Shown: positions 18,784 to 27,801 of the stretch, in pieces
Layout of the letters: every line of letters starts with the position of its first letter
How positions within the stretch are numbered: the first letter of the stretch is position 1
Position numbers and translations under genes: made by a program
Source of the DNA: Phormidium sp. FACHB-1136
Lineage (GTDB): Bacteria; Cyanobacteriota; Cyanobacteriia; Phormidesmidales; Phormidesmidaceae
Direction: 5' to 3'
NCBI RefSeq assembly: GCF_014697375.1
Contig: NZ_JACJRS010000049.1
Span: 1-40,878, forward strand
DNA: 40,878 nt
The notes under the pieces: model-generated
What the model was told of the DNA's origin: nothing
What the model saw: the letters and a program-made list of their open reading frames with translations, nothing else
Databases searched by the model: none

Positions 18784-20646
18784 TTAGTTGGTGGTGCCGG
18801 GATCAGCCTCGGCATCGCTGTTTGGATCGGGGCTGTCCTCGGATTCTTGTTCTGGATTGCTTTCGCTGGGGGGCACAACGGGGAGTTCGCTGGGATCTTC
18901 GGGCGTTGTTGGCTCTGGGATGGGACGGGTGAACCACCAACTGGCCACGGCGGTCAGCAAAATGGCCCCAGAGATCAGCAACACCCACAGGGGCACAGGC
19001 TTGGGCCTGGGCGATAGGGGCGCACGGGTCTCTTCCTCTTGGGTTTCGCCATAGAGGGTGGCTTCGGTGGGGGAAATGCGAGGGGTAGCGGCGGGGGAGG
19101 TATCGGTGGGGGCTTCGGCGGGGGCGGCAATGCGGTGCTGAATTAGGACAACGGCTGTGTTGTCGTGGCCATTTTTTTGGTGGGCCAGTTCCAGCCAGGA
19201 GGCCACCGCCGATTCCAGGGTGACAATGTCTTTGACGATCAGGCCAATGTAGTTGGCCCAGGCGTCTTCAATCCGGTAGTGGTCGCTGAGACCATCGGAA
19301 CAGAGCAGCAAAATCCCCGTTTCGTCTAGCAAAAAACGCCGAATGTGGGGTTGAAAATAGTCGCCGCTGCGGGTACCGAGGGCTTGGGTTAGGGCTCCGG
19401 CATCACTGCGCTCTAGGGCCAGGGAGAGGGTTTGGCGTCCGGCGATCACCTCCCGTCCGGCGATGTCATCATCCACCGTCAGCAGGTGGCAATAGTCGGG
19501 GGTGATCCAGTAGGCACGACTATCGCCGATGTGAGCCAGGTAAACCTCCGTGACCCGTTGCGCCCCGGCCTCGGTGGTCACCCGTTGGGCCACCAGCACC
19601 GCCATCACCAGGGTGGTGCCCATGCGCTGTCGTCCCACCCGATTTTGGTTGTCGTTTTGAAAGCAGATTAGGTCGTTGACGATTCGCAGTACCGCTTCGA
19701 TCTGCTGGATAACCAGATCGGGCGGCAAAATCTGGGTTTCCTTCTCCACCTCCGCCAAGAGGGTTTGCAGTTGTAGCCGAAGGGACTGAATCGCTAGCTG
19801 GCTGGCAATGTCGCCGCCCTCGTGGCCACCCACTCCATCGCAGACGATCCCCACCTGTAATCCCCCGTCGCTTTGGGCATCCAGGGTGAGGCCATCGGGC
19901 CAACAGGCATCTTCGTTGCGGGGCTGGGTGGGGCCAATGGCGGTAGCTCCGGCCAGGGCAAAGCGTCCCGGCCTCAGGGCACTTTGCTCTAGCAGCAGTT
20001 GGTTCAGCCGTTGCTCCAGGGTGTCATCCGCAACCTGTTCCGCCTCCATCTCTGAGATCAATGCCGCTAGGGGCTCGGACACGGAAGGGTGCAGTGGCGG
20101 CAGCCAGGATTGCCACAGGGCCGCGAGATCCGTTAAACCAAGGGCCACCTCATCGCCATAGAGTTCCAGTAACCGAATCCGCCAGCCCTCTACCCGAATG
20201 TTCTGGGGCTGGATCAGACTACGGCGCAGACCGTAAGCCTCTAGCCGCTGCCACAGTTCCCAGGTTTGCCAAATCCATTGCATTTGGCGCAGGGGATTGG
20301 CCTCAGCCAGGGCCGTTTCAAGATCCGGGAACAGAATCCCCGCCTGGGGGTGAATCGGCGCATTTTCCAACAACAGAATTGGAGCCGACAAGCCGGGTTG
20401 AAGTGCCCCATAGAGCCCTGGTACGTGCAACCGCAGGGGATGGGTGTGGAGATAGGGGAGAGCCTGATCCGGCAGCGTATCGGGGGTGTCGGGCCGTTGG
20501 TCAGGTTGGGTATCGAGCCAAAGACGCGGAGCCACCACTCGATAGCGCTGCCCCACCAATTCATCTAGGGGCAGATGATCCACACCATCGCCCACCACCC
20601 ACAGGTAGGGCTGGTAGCGGGAGGAAAAGCGCTCAGCACGGTTCAT
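18784..20646 (-). CDS. Membrane PP2C-type serine/threonine phosphatase with degenerate N-terminal domain
   Basis: A 620-residue protein in three parts. Residues about 1-215 look like a decayed kinase-type fold (LLLENAPIHP, then SLIQPQNIRVEGWRIRLLEL in place of the catalytic loop and DFG). Residues about 230-515 are a full PP2C/PPM phosphatase with the metal-binding motifs NEDACW, CDGVGGHEGGDIAS, GTTLVMAVLV, HIGDSRAYWI, LLLCSDGLSD and HDNTAVVLI. After a Pro/Thr-rich linker comes one transmembrane helix (VLLISGAILLTAVASWWF) and an acidic tail. It should reverse Hanks-kinase phosphorylation at the membrane. A kinase gene of that class lies at 11646-13256, but no functional link is shown by position. 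Confidence 0.9.
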   Translation of the reverse strand: MNRAERFSSRYQPYLWVVGDGVDHLPLDELVGQRYRVVAPRLWLDTQPDQRPDTPDTLPDQALPYLHTHPLRLHVPGLYGALQPGLSAPILLLENAPIHPQAGILFPDLETALAEANPLRQMQWIWQTWELWQRLEAYGLRRSLIQPQNIRVEGWRIRLLELYGDEVALGLTDLAALWQSWLPPLHPSVSEPLAALISEMEAEQVADDTLEQRLNQLLLEQSALRPGRFALAGATAIGPTQPRNEDACWPDGLTLDAQSDGGLQVGIVCDGVGGHEGGDIASQLAIQSLRLQLQTLLAEVEKETQILPPDLVIQQIEAVLRIVNDLICFQNDNQNRVGRQRMGTTLVMAVLVAQRVTTEAGAQRVTEVYLAHIGDSRAYWITPDYCHLLTVDDDIAGREVIAGRQTLSLALERSDAGALTQALGTRSGDYFQPHIRRFLLDETGILLLCSDGLSDHYRIEDAWANYIGLIVKDIVTLESAVASWLELAHQKNGHDNTAVVLIQHRIAAPAEAPTDTSPAATPRISPTEATLYGETQEEETRAPLSPRPKPVPLWVLLISGAILLTAVASWWFTRPIPEPTTPEDPSELPVVPPSESNPEQESEDSPDPNSDAEADPGTTN

Positions 20647-20869
20647 AGGCTCAGGCAGGTCGGGGGCAAGGGAAGATCAGCGGCACCAGGCATGAAAGTT
20701 GCTTGGCGGGGGACGCCAGAGAGAGACAGGCGTAGCCTAATTTAGGGACATGATCTGCCAAAATCGTTACTCTCCGTTAAAAGAATGTAATTAGCGCCCC
20801 CAAGCCTTGGCCTCTAAGGATAGATTAAACCTAGATATCTCGAACATTGTGGTAGGCAACCCGGTCACC

Positions 20870-21304
20870 ATGAACTATGCCTTGTTCTGGCTCATTTTAG
20901 GAACGGTGCTCTGCCTAATGGAGCTCTTCATTCCCACCGCCTTTGTGGAATCTACCCTAGGGGTCAGCGCCATCATCGTGTCGCTTATAGCCCTAGTCGT
21001 GCCCCAATTCAATGTTCAAGCGGCACTGTGGATGGTGCTATCCCTCGTTTTCATCTTTTTCCTCAAGCGATTTGTGCCCCAGCGGACGCCCCCGATTCTG
21101 CTGGACGCCACGGAGGCCCGCACCCTTACCGCCATTGCCCCTGGGGAAACTGGGCGGGTGCTCTACGAGGGTAACTCCTGGCAGGCTCGCTGCGATGATG
21201 AGGCGGTGGCCATTGGGGCCAATCAAGTCGTGGTGGTGGTTCGGCGTAAGGGCAACACCCTTTACGTCATGCCCGAAAGGGCCATTCAAACCTGGGAACC
21301 CTAG
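20870..21304 (+). CDS. NfeD-family membrane protein
   Basis: About 144 residues. Two to three hydrophobic helices (MNYALFWLILGTVLCLMELF; a VSAIIVSLIALVV segment; LWMVLSLVFIFFL) precede a soluble OB-fold tail (PGETGRVLYEGNSWQARCDD, then VVVVRRKGNTLYVMP). This is the short NfeD pattern. NfeD proteins pair with SPFH/stomatin proteins in membrane microdomains, and the next gene is exactly that, 115 bases downstream. I prefer ATG 20870 because the membrane helix starts there; the upstream TTG at 20807 adds 21 unrelated residues. Confidence 0.85.
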   Translation: MNYALFWLILGTVLCLMELFIPTAFVESTLGVSAIIVSLIALVVPQFNVQAALWMVLSLVFIFFLKRFVPQRTPPILLDATEARTLTAIAPGETGRVLYEGNSWQARCDDEAVAIGANQVVVVVRRKGNTLYVMPERAIQTWEP

Positions 21305-21419
21305 GCGGACTATCCCTCTATCCAACACCTAAAACCCACAATCTGTAAATCGGCGACTTATCTATCTACCCGCAATCTATCTATCTCTTCCTGTCAACAC
21401 CGTAAGGAGATCGTAAGCC

Positions 21420-22391
21420 ATGGGCGGCTTTGTCAGTTTTATCTTCATCCTGATGATGCTAGGCGGATCCATCGCCGCTAGCGGGGTGCGCATTGTGAAC
21501 CAGAGTGATGAGGCTCTGGTGGAAAGCCTTGGCAAATACACCGGGAAAAAGCTCGCCCCAGGGCTCAACTTTGTGTTTCCCTTCGTGGAGCGGGTGGTGT
21601 TTAAGCAAACCATTCGAGAACGGGTGCTGGACATTCCCCCTCAGCAGTGCATCACCCGCGATAACGTCTCCATTAGCGTGGATGCGGTGGTGTATTGGCG
21701 GATTGTGGATATGGAAAAGGCCTACTACAAGGTAGAAAACCTGCAATCGGCCATGGTGAACCTGGTTTTAACCCAGGTGCGGGCCGAGATGGGGAAATTA
21801 GAACTGGATGAAACCTTTACCGCCCGCTCGGAAATTAACGAAATTTTGCTGCGCGAACTCGATATCTCCACCGACCCCTGGGGTGTCAAAGTGACCCGCG
21901 TGGAACTGCGTGACATTGTGCCCTCCAAAGCCGTTCAGGATTCCATGGAGCTACAAATGGCTGCCGAGCGCAAAAAACGAGCCGCCATCCTGACCTCCGA
22001 AGGGGAACGGGAATCCGCCGTGAACTCCGCACGGGGAAGGGCCGAGTCGGCGGTGCTGGATGCCGAAGCCCGCAAGAAAGCGGCCATTCTCGATGCTGAG
22101 GCCCAGCAAAAGTCCATCGTCCTCCGTGCCCAAGCCCTACAGCAGGAGCAGGTACTCCACGCCCAAGCCACCGCTCAAGCGATGCAAATCATTGCCAAAA
22201 CCCTGGCGACGGATCCCGATGCGCGGGAGTCCCTGCAATACCTCCTCGCCCAGCAATACCTAGACATGGGCCTGAAAATCGGCAGCAGCGACAGCAGCAA
22301 GGTGATGTTTATGGATCCTAAGAGCATCCCTGCCACCCTAGAGGGAATGCGGGCCATCGTCGGCGACGGATCCACCCCACCCATGGGCTAA
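21420..22391 (+). CDS. SPFH/band-7 (stomatin/paraslipin-like) protein
   Basis: A 323-residue membrane scaffold protein. A short N-terminal hydrophobic anchor ([19 protein letters not shown]) is followed by the band-7 domain ([69 protein letters not shown]). An Ala/Glu/Arg-rich coiled coil at about 180-260 would drive oligomerisation. A short Gly/Pro C-terminus ends the protein. AAGGAG lies 10 bases ahead of the ATG. It pairs with the NfeD gene upstream; such pairs are thought to organise membrane domains and protein quality control. Confidence 0.93.
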   Translation: MGGFVSFIFILMMLGGSIAASGVRIVNQSDEALVESLGKYTGKKLAPGLNFVFPFVERVVFKQTIRERVLDIPPQQCITRDNVSISVDAVVYWRIVDMEKAYYKVENLQSAMVNLVLTQVRAEMGKLELDETFTARSEINEILLRELDISTDPWGVKVTRVELRDIVPSKAVQDSMELQMAAERKKRAAILTSEGERESAVNSARGRAESAVLDAEARKKAAILDAEAQQKSIVLRAQALQQEQVLHAQATAQAMQIIAKTLATDPDARESLQYLLAQQYLDMGLKIGSSDSSKVMFMDPKSIPATLEGMRAIVGDGSTPPMG

Positions 22392-22437
22392 CCGGAAAGA
22401 TTCACACCCCACCGTAGGGGCGAGATGGCCTCGCGCC

Positions 22438-22719
22438 TTAATCGCCCCCCTCCCCAGGCCACAGTAGGCGCACCGCCAGCAGTCCAAACCCCACCGCCGC
22501 AACGGCCTTCACCAAGCGTTCTGGCAAAACTTGAGCGGTGCCTTCCCCAACCAACACCCCTAAAAAACTGGCCAGCAGCAGCGCCGCCGCCGTCCCGAAA
22601 AAGACCGCCTTCGGAGATTTAGAACTTCCCCCTAGGGCAATGGCGGCGAGCTGGCTTTTGTCTCCCAACTCGGAAATAAACACGGCGGCAAAACTGAGGG
22701 CAAGCAGATTCCAGTCCAT
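22438..22719 (-). CDS. Half-size GDT1/UPF0016 transporter, second of a pair
   Basis: About 93 residues with three hydrophobic helices and a single signature motif, ISELGDKSQLAAIAL. Full-length GDT1/TMEM165 proteins, including the cyanobacterial manganese exporter Mnx, carry two such motifs (E-x-G-D-K/R-T/S) in inverted halves. Here each half is a separate gene; the partner lies just upstream at 22845-23270. The two should form a heterodimer that moves Mn2+ (possibly Ca2+) out of the cytoplasm (inference from the family). I start at ATG 22719, directly before the first helix; the frame reaches back to 22752. Confidence 0.85.
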   Translation of the reverse strand: MDWNLLALSFAAVFISELGDKSQLAAIALGGSSKSPKAVFFGTAAALLLASFLGVLVGEGTAQVLPERLVKAVAAVGFGLLAVRLLWPGEGGD

Positions 22720-22844
22720 GGGGTTGGGGTGGTAGGGGGAATGGGCAGACAACTCGGACAGGATAGGGCCATTCGCTCACCGTTGGCCGAGGTTGGCTGG
22801 GGATGGGGAGACTCTTCGCTGGATAACGCTTTAACCGGATAACG

Positions 22845-23270
22845 CTACAGGTGGGTAATATCCCACAACAGCCAGACCGTGATGCCCAGCAACACGGCCC
22901 CAGAGGCGGTATCGAGGGCTTGGGGCGACACCCGACGGGCCAGCCATTGCCCCAACAAAACACCGATCAAGCTGGTGGCTATCAACGCCGACCCTGCCCC
23001 CAAAAAGACAATCCAGGGTGTTTCAGACTGAGCACTCATCAACAGGGTGGTGACCTGGGTTTTATCCCCCAATTCCGCCAGAAAAATCGTGATGAAGGTG
23101 GACACAAAAACCCGCTGAAATGCCGCTCTAGTCGGTGGAACACTGGACTGTTCCGCCGAATGGGGGGTGGTTGTCGAGGGTGGAGAAGAGGACACAGCGT
23201 TTTTGGGCCATAGGGAACAGAACCCAGCTATCGACCGCCAGGGAAGCGCCTGGGGGCGTTGGGCTTTCAT
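22845..23270 (-). CDS. Half-size GDT1/UPF0016 transporter, first of a pair
   Basis: 141 residues. A Ser/Thr/Pro-rich N-terminal stretch of about 55 residues precedes the transporter half. That half has ITIFLAELGDKTQVTTLLMS with the GDT1 metal-site motif, GAGSALIATSLIGVLLGQWL, and a closing helix SGAVLLGITVWLLWDITHL. Only one motif copy is present, so it should work with the product of the next gene. The two genes are separated by about 125 bases on the same strand. The start at 23270 is the only ATG before the helices, but a later start within the disordered N-terminus is possible. Confidence 0.8.
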   Translation of the reverse strand: MKAQRPQALPWRSIAGFCSLWPKNAVSSSPPSTTTPHSAEQSSVPPTRAAFQRVFVSTFITIFLAELGDKTQVTTLLMSAQSETPWIVFLGAGSALIATSLIGVLLGQWLARRVSPQALDTASGAVLLGITVWLLWDITHL

Positions 23271-23592
23271 TATTTTTTCATTATCTGTAACGAATGACCC
23301 GACGGCAACCCAAACATCCTAGAACTAGGGCTTACCCTCCAACCTCTCCGAGGTCAGCATCGAAGGCGAGGCCAACCCCAGGGCGAAGCCATCCCCCCAG
23401 GCTCTCAGAAAGGGCAAACCTCAGAAAATCCAATCTTTTCAGCCAATCTTCTCCGCGTTGGGGCCAACAAAAGTTAACATAGGTATTAACAAAACTTTAG
23501 TCAGGTCAGATAGGGCTGAGTCGTCCTCCCCAGGCGCGTTTTCCCTAGGCTTGACCCTCACCTCACCCTAACGACGCAGGAGCTACTGAGTT
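23271..23592. other. Divergent intergenic region
   Basis: About 320 bases between divergent genes. The part nearest 23593 is AT-rich (AAAGTTAACATAGGTATTAA) and looks like a promoter region for the plus-strand gene. No RNA gene recognised. Confidence 0.5.
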
Positions 23593-24003
23593 ATGACTGG
23601 ATTTATTCGCGGTTTGTTTGGCGGCAAGGCCAAGAACCCCGGTGAGGCGGATCGTCCCGCCAAGGCCAACCCCCAACCCAGCATCGAATCCTCTGGCAGT
23701 GCCTATTTCCTCGAACCCGATGATGCTAAGAGCTTCGGCAACATCGAATACATGCGTTCCTCCAAAACCGTGCGCCGCACCTTTGCCAAAAAGCGGGGTG
23801 AAACCGAAGAAAAGGAAAGCATCCGCAAAATCTCTGCCACGGAAGCTGTGAAATTGGACGAAAGCGGCCTGCCCAAAGCAAAGTCCATCCCCACCGAGTC
23901 CACCACGTCGTCCACGAGTTCCAGCAGCTTCACCAGCCGCAATCTCAAAACCGACACCAACCTCGATATGTTCCGCAAAATGGCCAAGGACATCAAAAAG
24001 TAA
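23593..24003 (+). CDS. Conserved cyanobacterial protein of unknown function
   Basis: 136 residues, hydrophilic, no signal or membrane segment. It begins MTGFIRGLFGGK. A conserved-looking core is SAYFLEPDDAKSFGNIEYM followed by RSSKTVRRTFAKKRGE. A Ser/Thr-rich stretch (TTSSTSSSSFTSR) precedes a short helical end (LDMFRKMAKDIKK). I recall similar FLEPDDAK/YMR-KTVRRTF proteins in other cyanobacteria, none with an assigned role that I can name. A good terminator follows at 24034-24069, so it is monocistronic. Confidence 0.75.
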   Translation: MTGFIRGLFGGKAKNPGEADRPAKANPQPSIESSGSAYFLEPDDAKSFGNIEYMRSSKTVRRTFAKKRGETEEKESIRKISATEAVKLDESGLPKAKSIPTESTTSSTSSSSFTSRNLKTDTNLDMFRKMAKDIKK

Positions 24004-24033
24004 TCCCTGGCCAACCTAACCTCAAAACGCTGT

Positions 24034-24069
24034 AACAGGATGTAGCTCTCCAGCTATGTCCTGTTTTTT
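24034..24069 (+). terminator. Rho-independent terminator
   Basis: AACAGGATGTAGCT pairs with AGCTATGTCCTGTT (two G-U pairs, 14 bp, 4-base loop) and is followed by a T run. It lies 30 bases after the stop of the gene at 23593-24003. Confidence 0.85.
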
Positions 24070-24183
24070 CTAGATGTGTTGAGCTATGGCGAGCTTCCCC
24101 CTCCGGGAAGGCGATGCCCCTATCAAACGACCACACTTCGGCCAGGGCGTCCGGCTAGCGCTGTTCTAGTTCTGCTGCACCAT

Positions 24184-26958
24184 CTATGCCCCCAGCCTCT
24201 GAGGAGTCGTCAAATCAATTTCCGCCTCCACAAAGTCCGGCTTGCGGCGGAGGGTGAAGCCGAGTTTTTCGCAGACCCGCTGCATGGGGCGATTTTCCCG
24301 CATAATTTCGGCGGTGACGCCCTGCAAGCCTTCGTCCTGGGCGATTTTGAGCAGTTGGCGCAGTAGATCAGTGCCGATGCCCTGGCGTTGGTAGGCATCG
24401 CTGACCAGCATGGCAAATTCGGCCTGGTTGGTGCCGTGGCTTTTGCTGAGCCGACCCACCGCCAAGACTTTGTGGTCGCCGCTTCCGGGATCTTTGTAAT
24501 CCACCACCAGGGCCATTTCCCGGTCGTAGTCGATGAAGCAAATGCGGGTGAGGCGTTCGTGGGCGATGCGGTGGTTGAGGGTCATCAAGTGGAAGTAGCG
24601 GAAGTAGATGCTTTCCTCGGAGAGGGTGTGGTGGAATTGCACCAGCAGCGGCTCGTCCTCCGGGCGGATGGGGCGCAGGGTGACGCGGGAACCATCCCGC
24701 AGGCTGGAGGTGGTGACGTACTGGCTGGGGTAGGGGCGAATGGCTGGCCCCGGCGGGGTTTCCCCCGGTTCGGTTAGCACTGCACGGGCATCGAGGGCCA
24801 CCAGGGGATAGCGGGCATCGCCCTCAAAGACCAGCAGCGGGTTAATGTCGAGTTCCTTAATTTGCGGCTGTTCGATGGCCAACTGGCTCACCCGTACCAG
24901 GATCATCTCTAGCTCGGCCAGGTTAGCGGCTTGGCGACCGCGCACCCCCTGGAGGGCTTCATAGATGCGGGTTTGCTCCATCAGCCGACGGGCTAGGGTG
25001 GTGTTCAAGGGCGGCAGGGCCACGGCGCTATCTCGGTAGACCTCCACCAGTTGCCCCCCGGTGCCGAAGAGAATCACCGGGCCAAATTGGTCATCGACGC
25101 TGCTGCCTAGAATCAGCTCATAGCCCTTACTGAGGTTGAGCATCGGCTGTACCGTCACCCCCTTAAAGGCGGCATCTCCAAAGCGGTGGCGGATAGTGGA
25201 GGCCATTTCGGTGTAGGCGGTGGCCACTTCCTCGGCGGTTTGCAGGTTCAGGCGAACGCCCCCCACGTCGGTTTTGTGGGTGAGGGTTCTCGATAGGAGT
25301 TTGACCACCACGGGATAGCGCACGGCTTCGGCGGCGGCGACGGCTTCCTCGGCGGAAAAGGCGGGGCGGGTATCCACCACGGGAATACCGTAGACCTGGA
25401 GGATTTGCTTGGCCTCCAGTTCCGTTAGCAGGGTACGGTTTTCGGCGCGGGCGGTTTGGATGATGGTCTCCACCTGGGCCAGATCGCGCCCCTCGCCAAA
25501 CTCGGATTCTGGCAGCAGGGCCGGGGTTTCGTAGATGCCGCGCAGGTTGTAGCTGTACTGCCACATGGCGTTGAACTGGCGGGCGGCGGTGTCGGGGTAG
25601 CGGTAGGTGGCAATGCTGGCCCGGTTGAGGATAGCTTCTCCCTCGGTGACTTCCGATCCGCCCATCCAACTGGCAATCAGGGGCTTGGTGGCGGTTTTGG
25701 CCAGGTTAATCAGCCGTTCCGCCGTTTGGGTGGGGGCGGTCATGGCCTGGGGGGTCAGCACCACCAGCAGCCCGTCGCTGTTGGGGTCGTCGATGGCGGC
25801 TTGGATCGCCTGGGTATAGCGGTCGGGATCGGCGTCGCCCAGAATGTCCACCGGATTACCGTGGCTCCAGTGGCCAGGGAGGACGGTATTCAGAGCCTCT
25901 AGGGTTTCATCGGATAAACTCGCTAACTGTCCCCCGGTGCCAATTAGGGCATCGGTGGCCAACACCCCCGGCCCCCCGGCGTTGGTGATGATCGTCAACC
26001 TTGGCCCTTGGGGTCTTTGGGGCTGTTTAGCGAGGACTTCCGCCAGGTCAAACAGGTCGGAAATTTGCTCCACCCGCAGCACGCCGCAACGCCGGAAGGC
26101 CGCATCCAGCACCGCATCGCTGCCCGTTAACGTCCCCGTGTGGGAGGCCGCTGCCTGGGCCGCCTGGGTCGTTCGTCCCGCTTTGATCACAATGATGGGC
26201 TTGGTCAGGGCCACCTCCCGCGCCGCCGACAAAAACGACCGGGCATTGCCGATGGACTCCATATAAATGACGATGCTGCGGGTGTTGGGGTCGTCGCCGA
26301 GGTAGTTGATCAAATCGCCCCAGTCCACATCCAGCATGGAGCCGATGGAGACAAAGGCGCTAAAGCCTACGTTTTCCTGCAAGCTCCAGTCGAGCACGGC
26401 GGTACAAAGCGCCCCCGATTGGCTAATAAACCCCACATGGCCGCGACGGGCAAAGGTGCTGGCAAAGGTGGCGTTCAGTCCCGTGAGGGGGTTCATCAAC
26501 CCCAGGCAGTTGGGGCCAATCAGCCGCATTTTTTGCCCTTGCAGTTGGGCCTGAATTTTTTCCTCCAGGGCCAGTCCGGCGGGGCCAATTTCCCGAAAGC
26601 CAGAGGCTAGGACGACCACACCCTTCACCCCGGCCTCGGCACAGTCCCGCACCAAATCTGGCACCGTGGGGGCTGGGGTGGCAATAATCGCCAGGTCAAT
26701 TTTGTCGGGAATCTCCTGAATACTGGGGTAGGCGCGAATGCCCAACACACTGCGCCGCCTAGGGTTGACCGGATACACAATGCCGCCAAAGGGACTGCTA
26801 ATCAGGTTCCACAGCAGGGTGCGGCCCACGCTGCCCTCCCGATCCGTCGCCCCAATCACCGCCACGGTTTCCGGGTTGAAAATCGCCCCCAAGGGCTGAC
26901 GATCCACCCGCAAAATGTCGTAGGCCCGATCCGCCGCCGTCTGGATTGTATCGACCAT
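24184..26958 (-). CDS. Bifunctional ADP-forming acyl-CoA synthetase / GNAT acetyltransferase
   Basis: A 924-residue protein of the PatZ/Pka-like type. Order of domains: CoA-binding fold (about 25-120: [27 protein letters not shown]), succinyl-CoA-ligase-like domain ([26 protein letters not shown], and [12 protein letters not shown] with the histidine used for phosphoryl transfer), a second flavodoxin-like subdomain ([14 protein letters not shown]), ATP-grasp domain (about 500-720: [39 protein letters not shown]), and a C-terminal GNAT domain (about 740-915: [19 protein letters not shown]). Such proteins acetylate lysines of acetyl-CoA synthetase and other enzymes, or make acetyl-CoA with ADP. 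The retained histidine leaves ligase activity possible. AAGG lies near the ATG at 26958. Confidence 0.93.
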   Translation of the reverse strand: MVDTIQTAADRAYDILRVDRQPLGAIFNPETVAVIGATDREGSVGRTLLWNLISSPFGGIVYPVNPRRRSVLGIRAYPSIQEIPDKIDLAIIATPAPTVPDLVRDCAEAGVKGVVVLASGFREIGPAGLALEEKIQAQLQGQKMRLIGPNCLGLMNPLTGLNATFASTFARRGHVGFISQSGALCTAVLDWSLQENVGFSAFVSIGSMLDVDWGDLINYLGDDPNTRSIVIYMESIGNARSFLSAAREVALTKPIIVIKAGRTTQAAQAAASHTGTLTGSDAVLDAAFRRCGVLRVEQISDLFDLAEVLAKQPQRPQGPRLTIITNAGGPGVLATDALIGTGGQLASLSDETLEALNTVLPGHWSHGNPVDILGDADPDRYTQAIQAAIDDPNSDGLLVVLTPQAMTAPTQTAERLINLAKTATKPLIASWMGGSEVTEGEAILNRASIATYRYPDTAARQFNAMWQYSYNLRGIYETPALLPESEFGEGRDLAQVETIIQTARAENRTLLTELEAKQILQVYGIPVVDTRPAFSAEEAVAAAEAVRYPVVVKLLSRTLTHKTDVGGVRLNLQTAEEVATAYTEMASTIRHRFGDAAFKGVTVQPMLNLSKGYELILGSSVDDQFGPVILFGTGGQLVEVYRDSAVALPPLNTTLARRLMEQTRIYEALQGVRGRQAANLAELEMILVRVSQLAIEQPQIKELDINPLLVFEGDARYPLVALDARAVLTEPGETPPGPAIRPYPSQYVTTSSLRDGSRVTLRPIRPEDEPLLVQFHHTLSEESIYFRYFHLMTLNHRIAHERLTRICFIDYDREMALVVDYKDPGSGDHKVLAVGRLSKSHGTNQAEFAMLVSDAYQRQGIGTDLLRQLLKIAQDEGLQGVTAEIMRENRPMQRVCEKLGFTLRRKPDFVEAEIDLTTPQRLGA

Positions 26959-27228
26959 AACCAGTCATCCTTCTATAGATCAACCCCCCTCTCTGTTGTA
27001 GATCGAGAGGCCGATTTATTCTGCGGTTGCGCCTATTTTCTTAACGCCTATCGAAGCATTAGGCGCTAGTGGCTACATATAGAAAATCGTAGATCGTAAA
27101 GCTTTGCAACAAAAATTGGGTCTACCTGACTCAGATAGCGAGACTCGGCGTGCAGGTGGGTACCTTGTGCATAGTGAGTATCTCCGTTCATGCCCAGAGG
27201 TGCTCATAGCTCCTGCCATAGGTATTTT

Positions 27229-27780
27229 ATGAGCCAGAAAAAGTCAAAGCCTCGCCGTAAACCTGCCAATATCAATCAGGTGCGAGAACGAATTCGCAAA
27301 CTAGCCAAGCAGCATAACTATGACGAGCAAGTTTTGCTAGAGTTCGCTGAATTTGTCCATGGAGGTAAGTTTAAGGAACTTGAACCCACCATCAACGACT
27401 TAAAAGCAGAAGTTCTCCAAGCCTTTAGCTGTTCGAACCTCACTGAACTCAAGAAAAACAAGACATTTCAGCTAGCCATATCTGGTCGCAAATTCAACTT
27501 TAGTCAGAAAGAACCTTGGCTTATTATCTACCGTGAATGGGTAAGAGTGCCTGAAAATGAACGCAACGAAATCGGGCCGACAGTAATTAACGGCATTGAT
27601 GTGCTCAAGAACTTTCGCCCTTGGCCAGTGTTTCAACTTAATCCGAAAACAGCTACTGTCGATGACATTAATGCTGCTTTTCGTCAGCTCGCCAAAACAC
27701 ATCATCCTGATGTTGGTGGTAACCGAGAGGTTTTTGAAGTACTTCAAAAGATGCGCGACTCTTTACTACTCCTACGCTAA
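27229..27780 (+). CDS. J-domain-containing protein
   Basis: 183 residues. The C-terminal 50 residues form a DnaJ-type J domain: DDINAAFRQLAKTHHPDVGG with the HPD tripeptide that stimulates Hsp70. The N-terminal 130 residues are basic then helical and do not match a family I know (QVRERIRKLAKQHNYDEQVL; PWLIIYREWVRVP). A C-terminal J domain is unusual; most J proteins carry it first. I prefer the ATG at 27229 (MSQKKSK) to that at 27190, because the extra residues look non-coding. The gene is AT-richer than the core genes upstream and is 21 bases from the next gene, so the two likely form an operon. Confidence 0.75.
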   Translation: MSQKKSKPRRKPANINQVRERIRKLAKQHNYDEQVLLEFAEFVHGGKFKELEPTINDLKAEVLQAFSCSNLTELKKNKTFQLAISGRKFNFSQKEPWLIIYREWVRVPENERNEIGPTVINGIDVLKNFRPWPVFQLNPKTATVDDINAAFRQLAKTHHPDVGGNREVFEVLQKMRDSLLLLR

Positions 27781-27801
27781 AAATTTCGGACATCAATTAC
27801 T

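Noticed and set aside
24388-26610. Several long plus-strand open frames opposite the acyl-CoA synthetase/GNAT gene
   Set aside because: They are antisense shadows in GC-rich codons; the minus-strand protein has full family motifs throughout.
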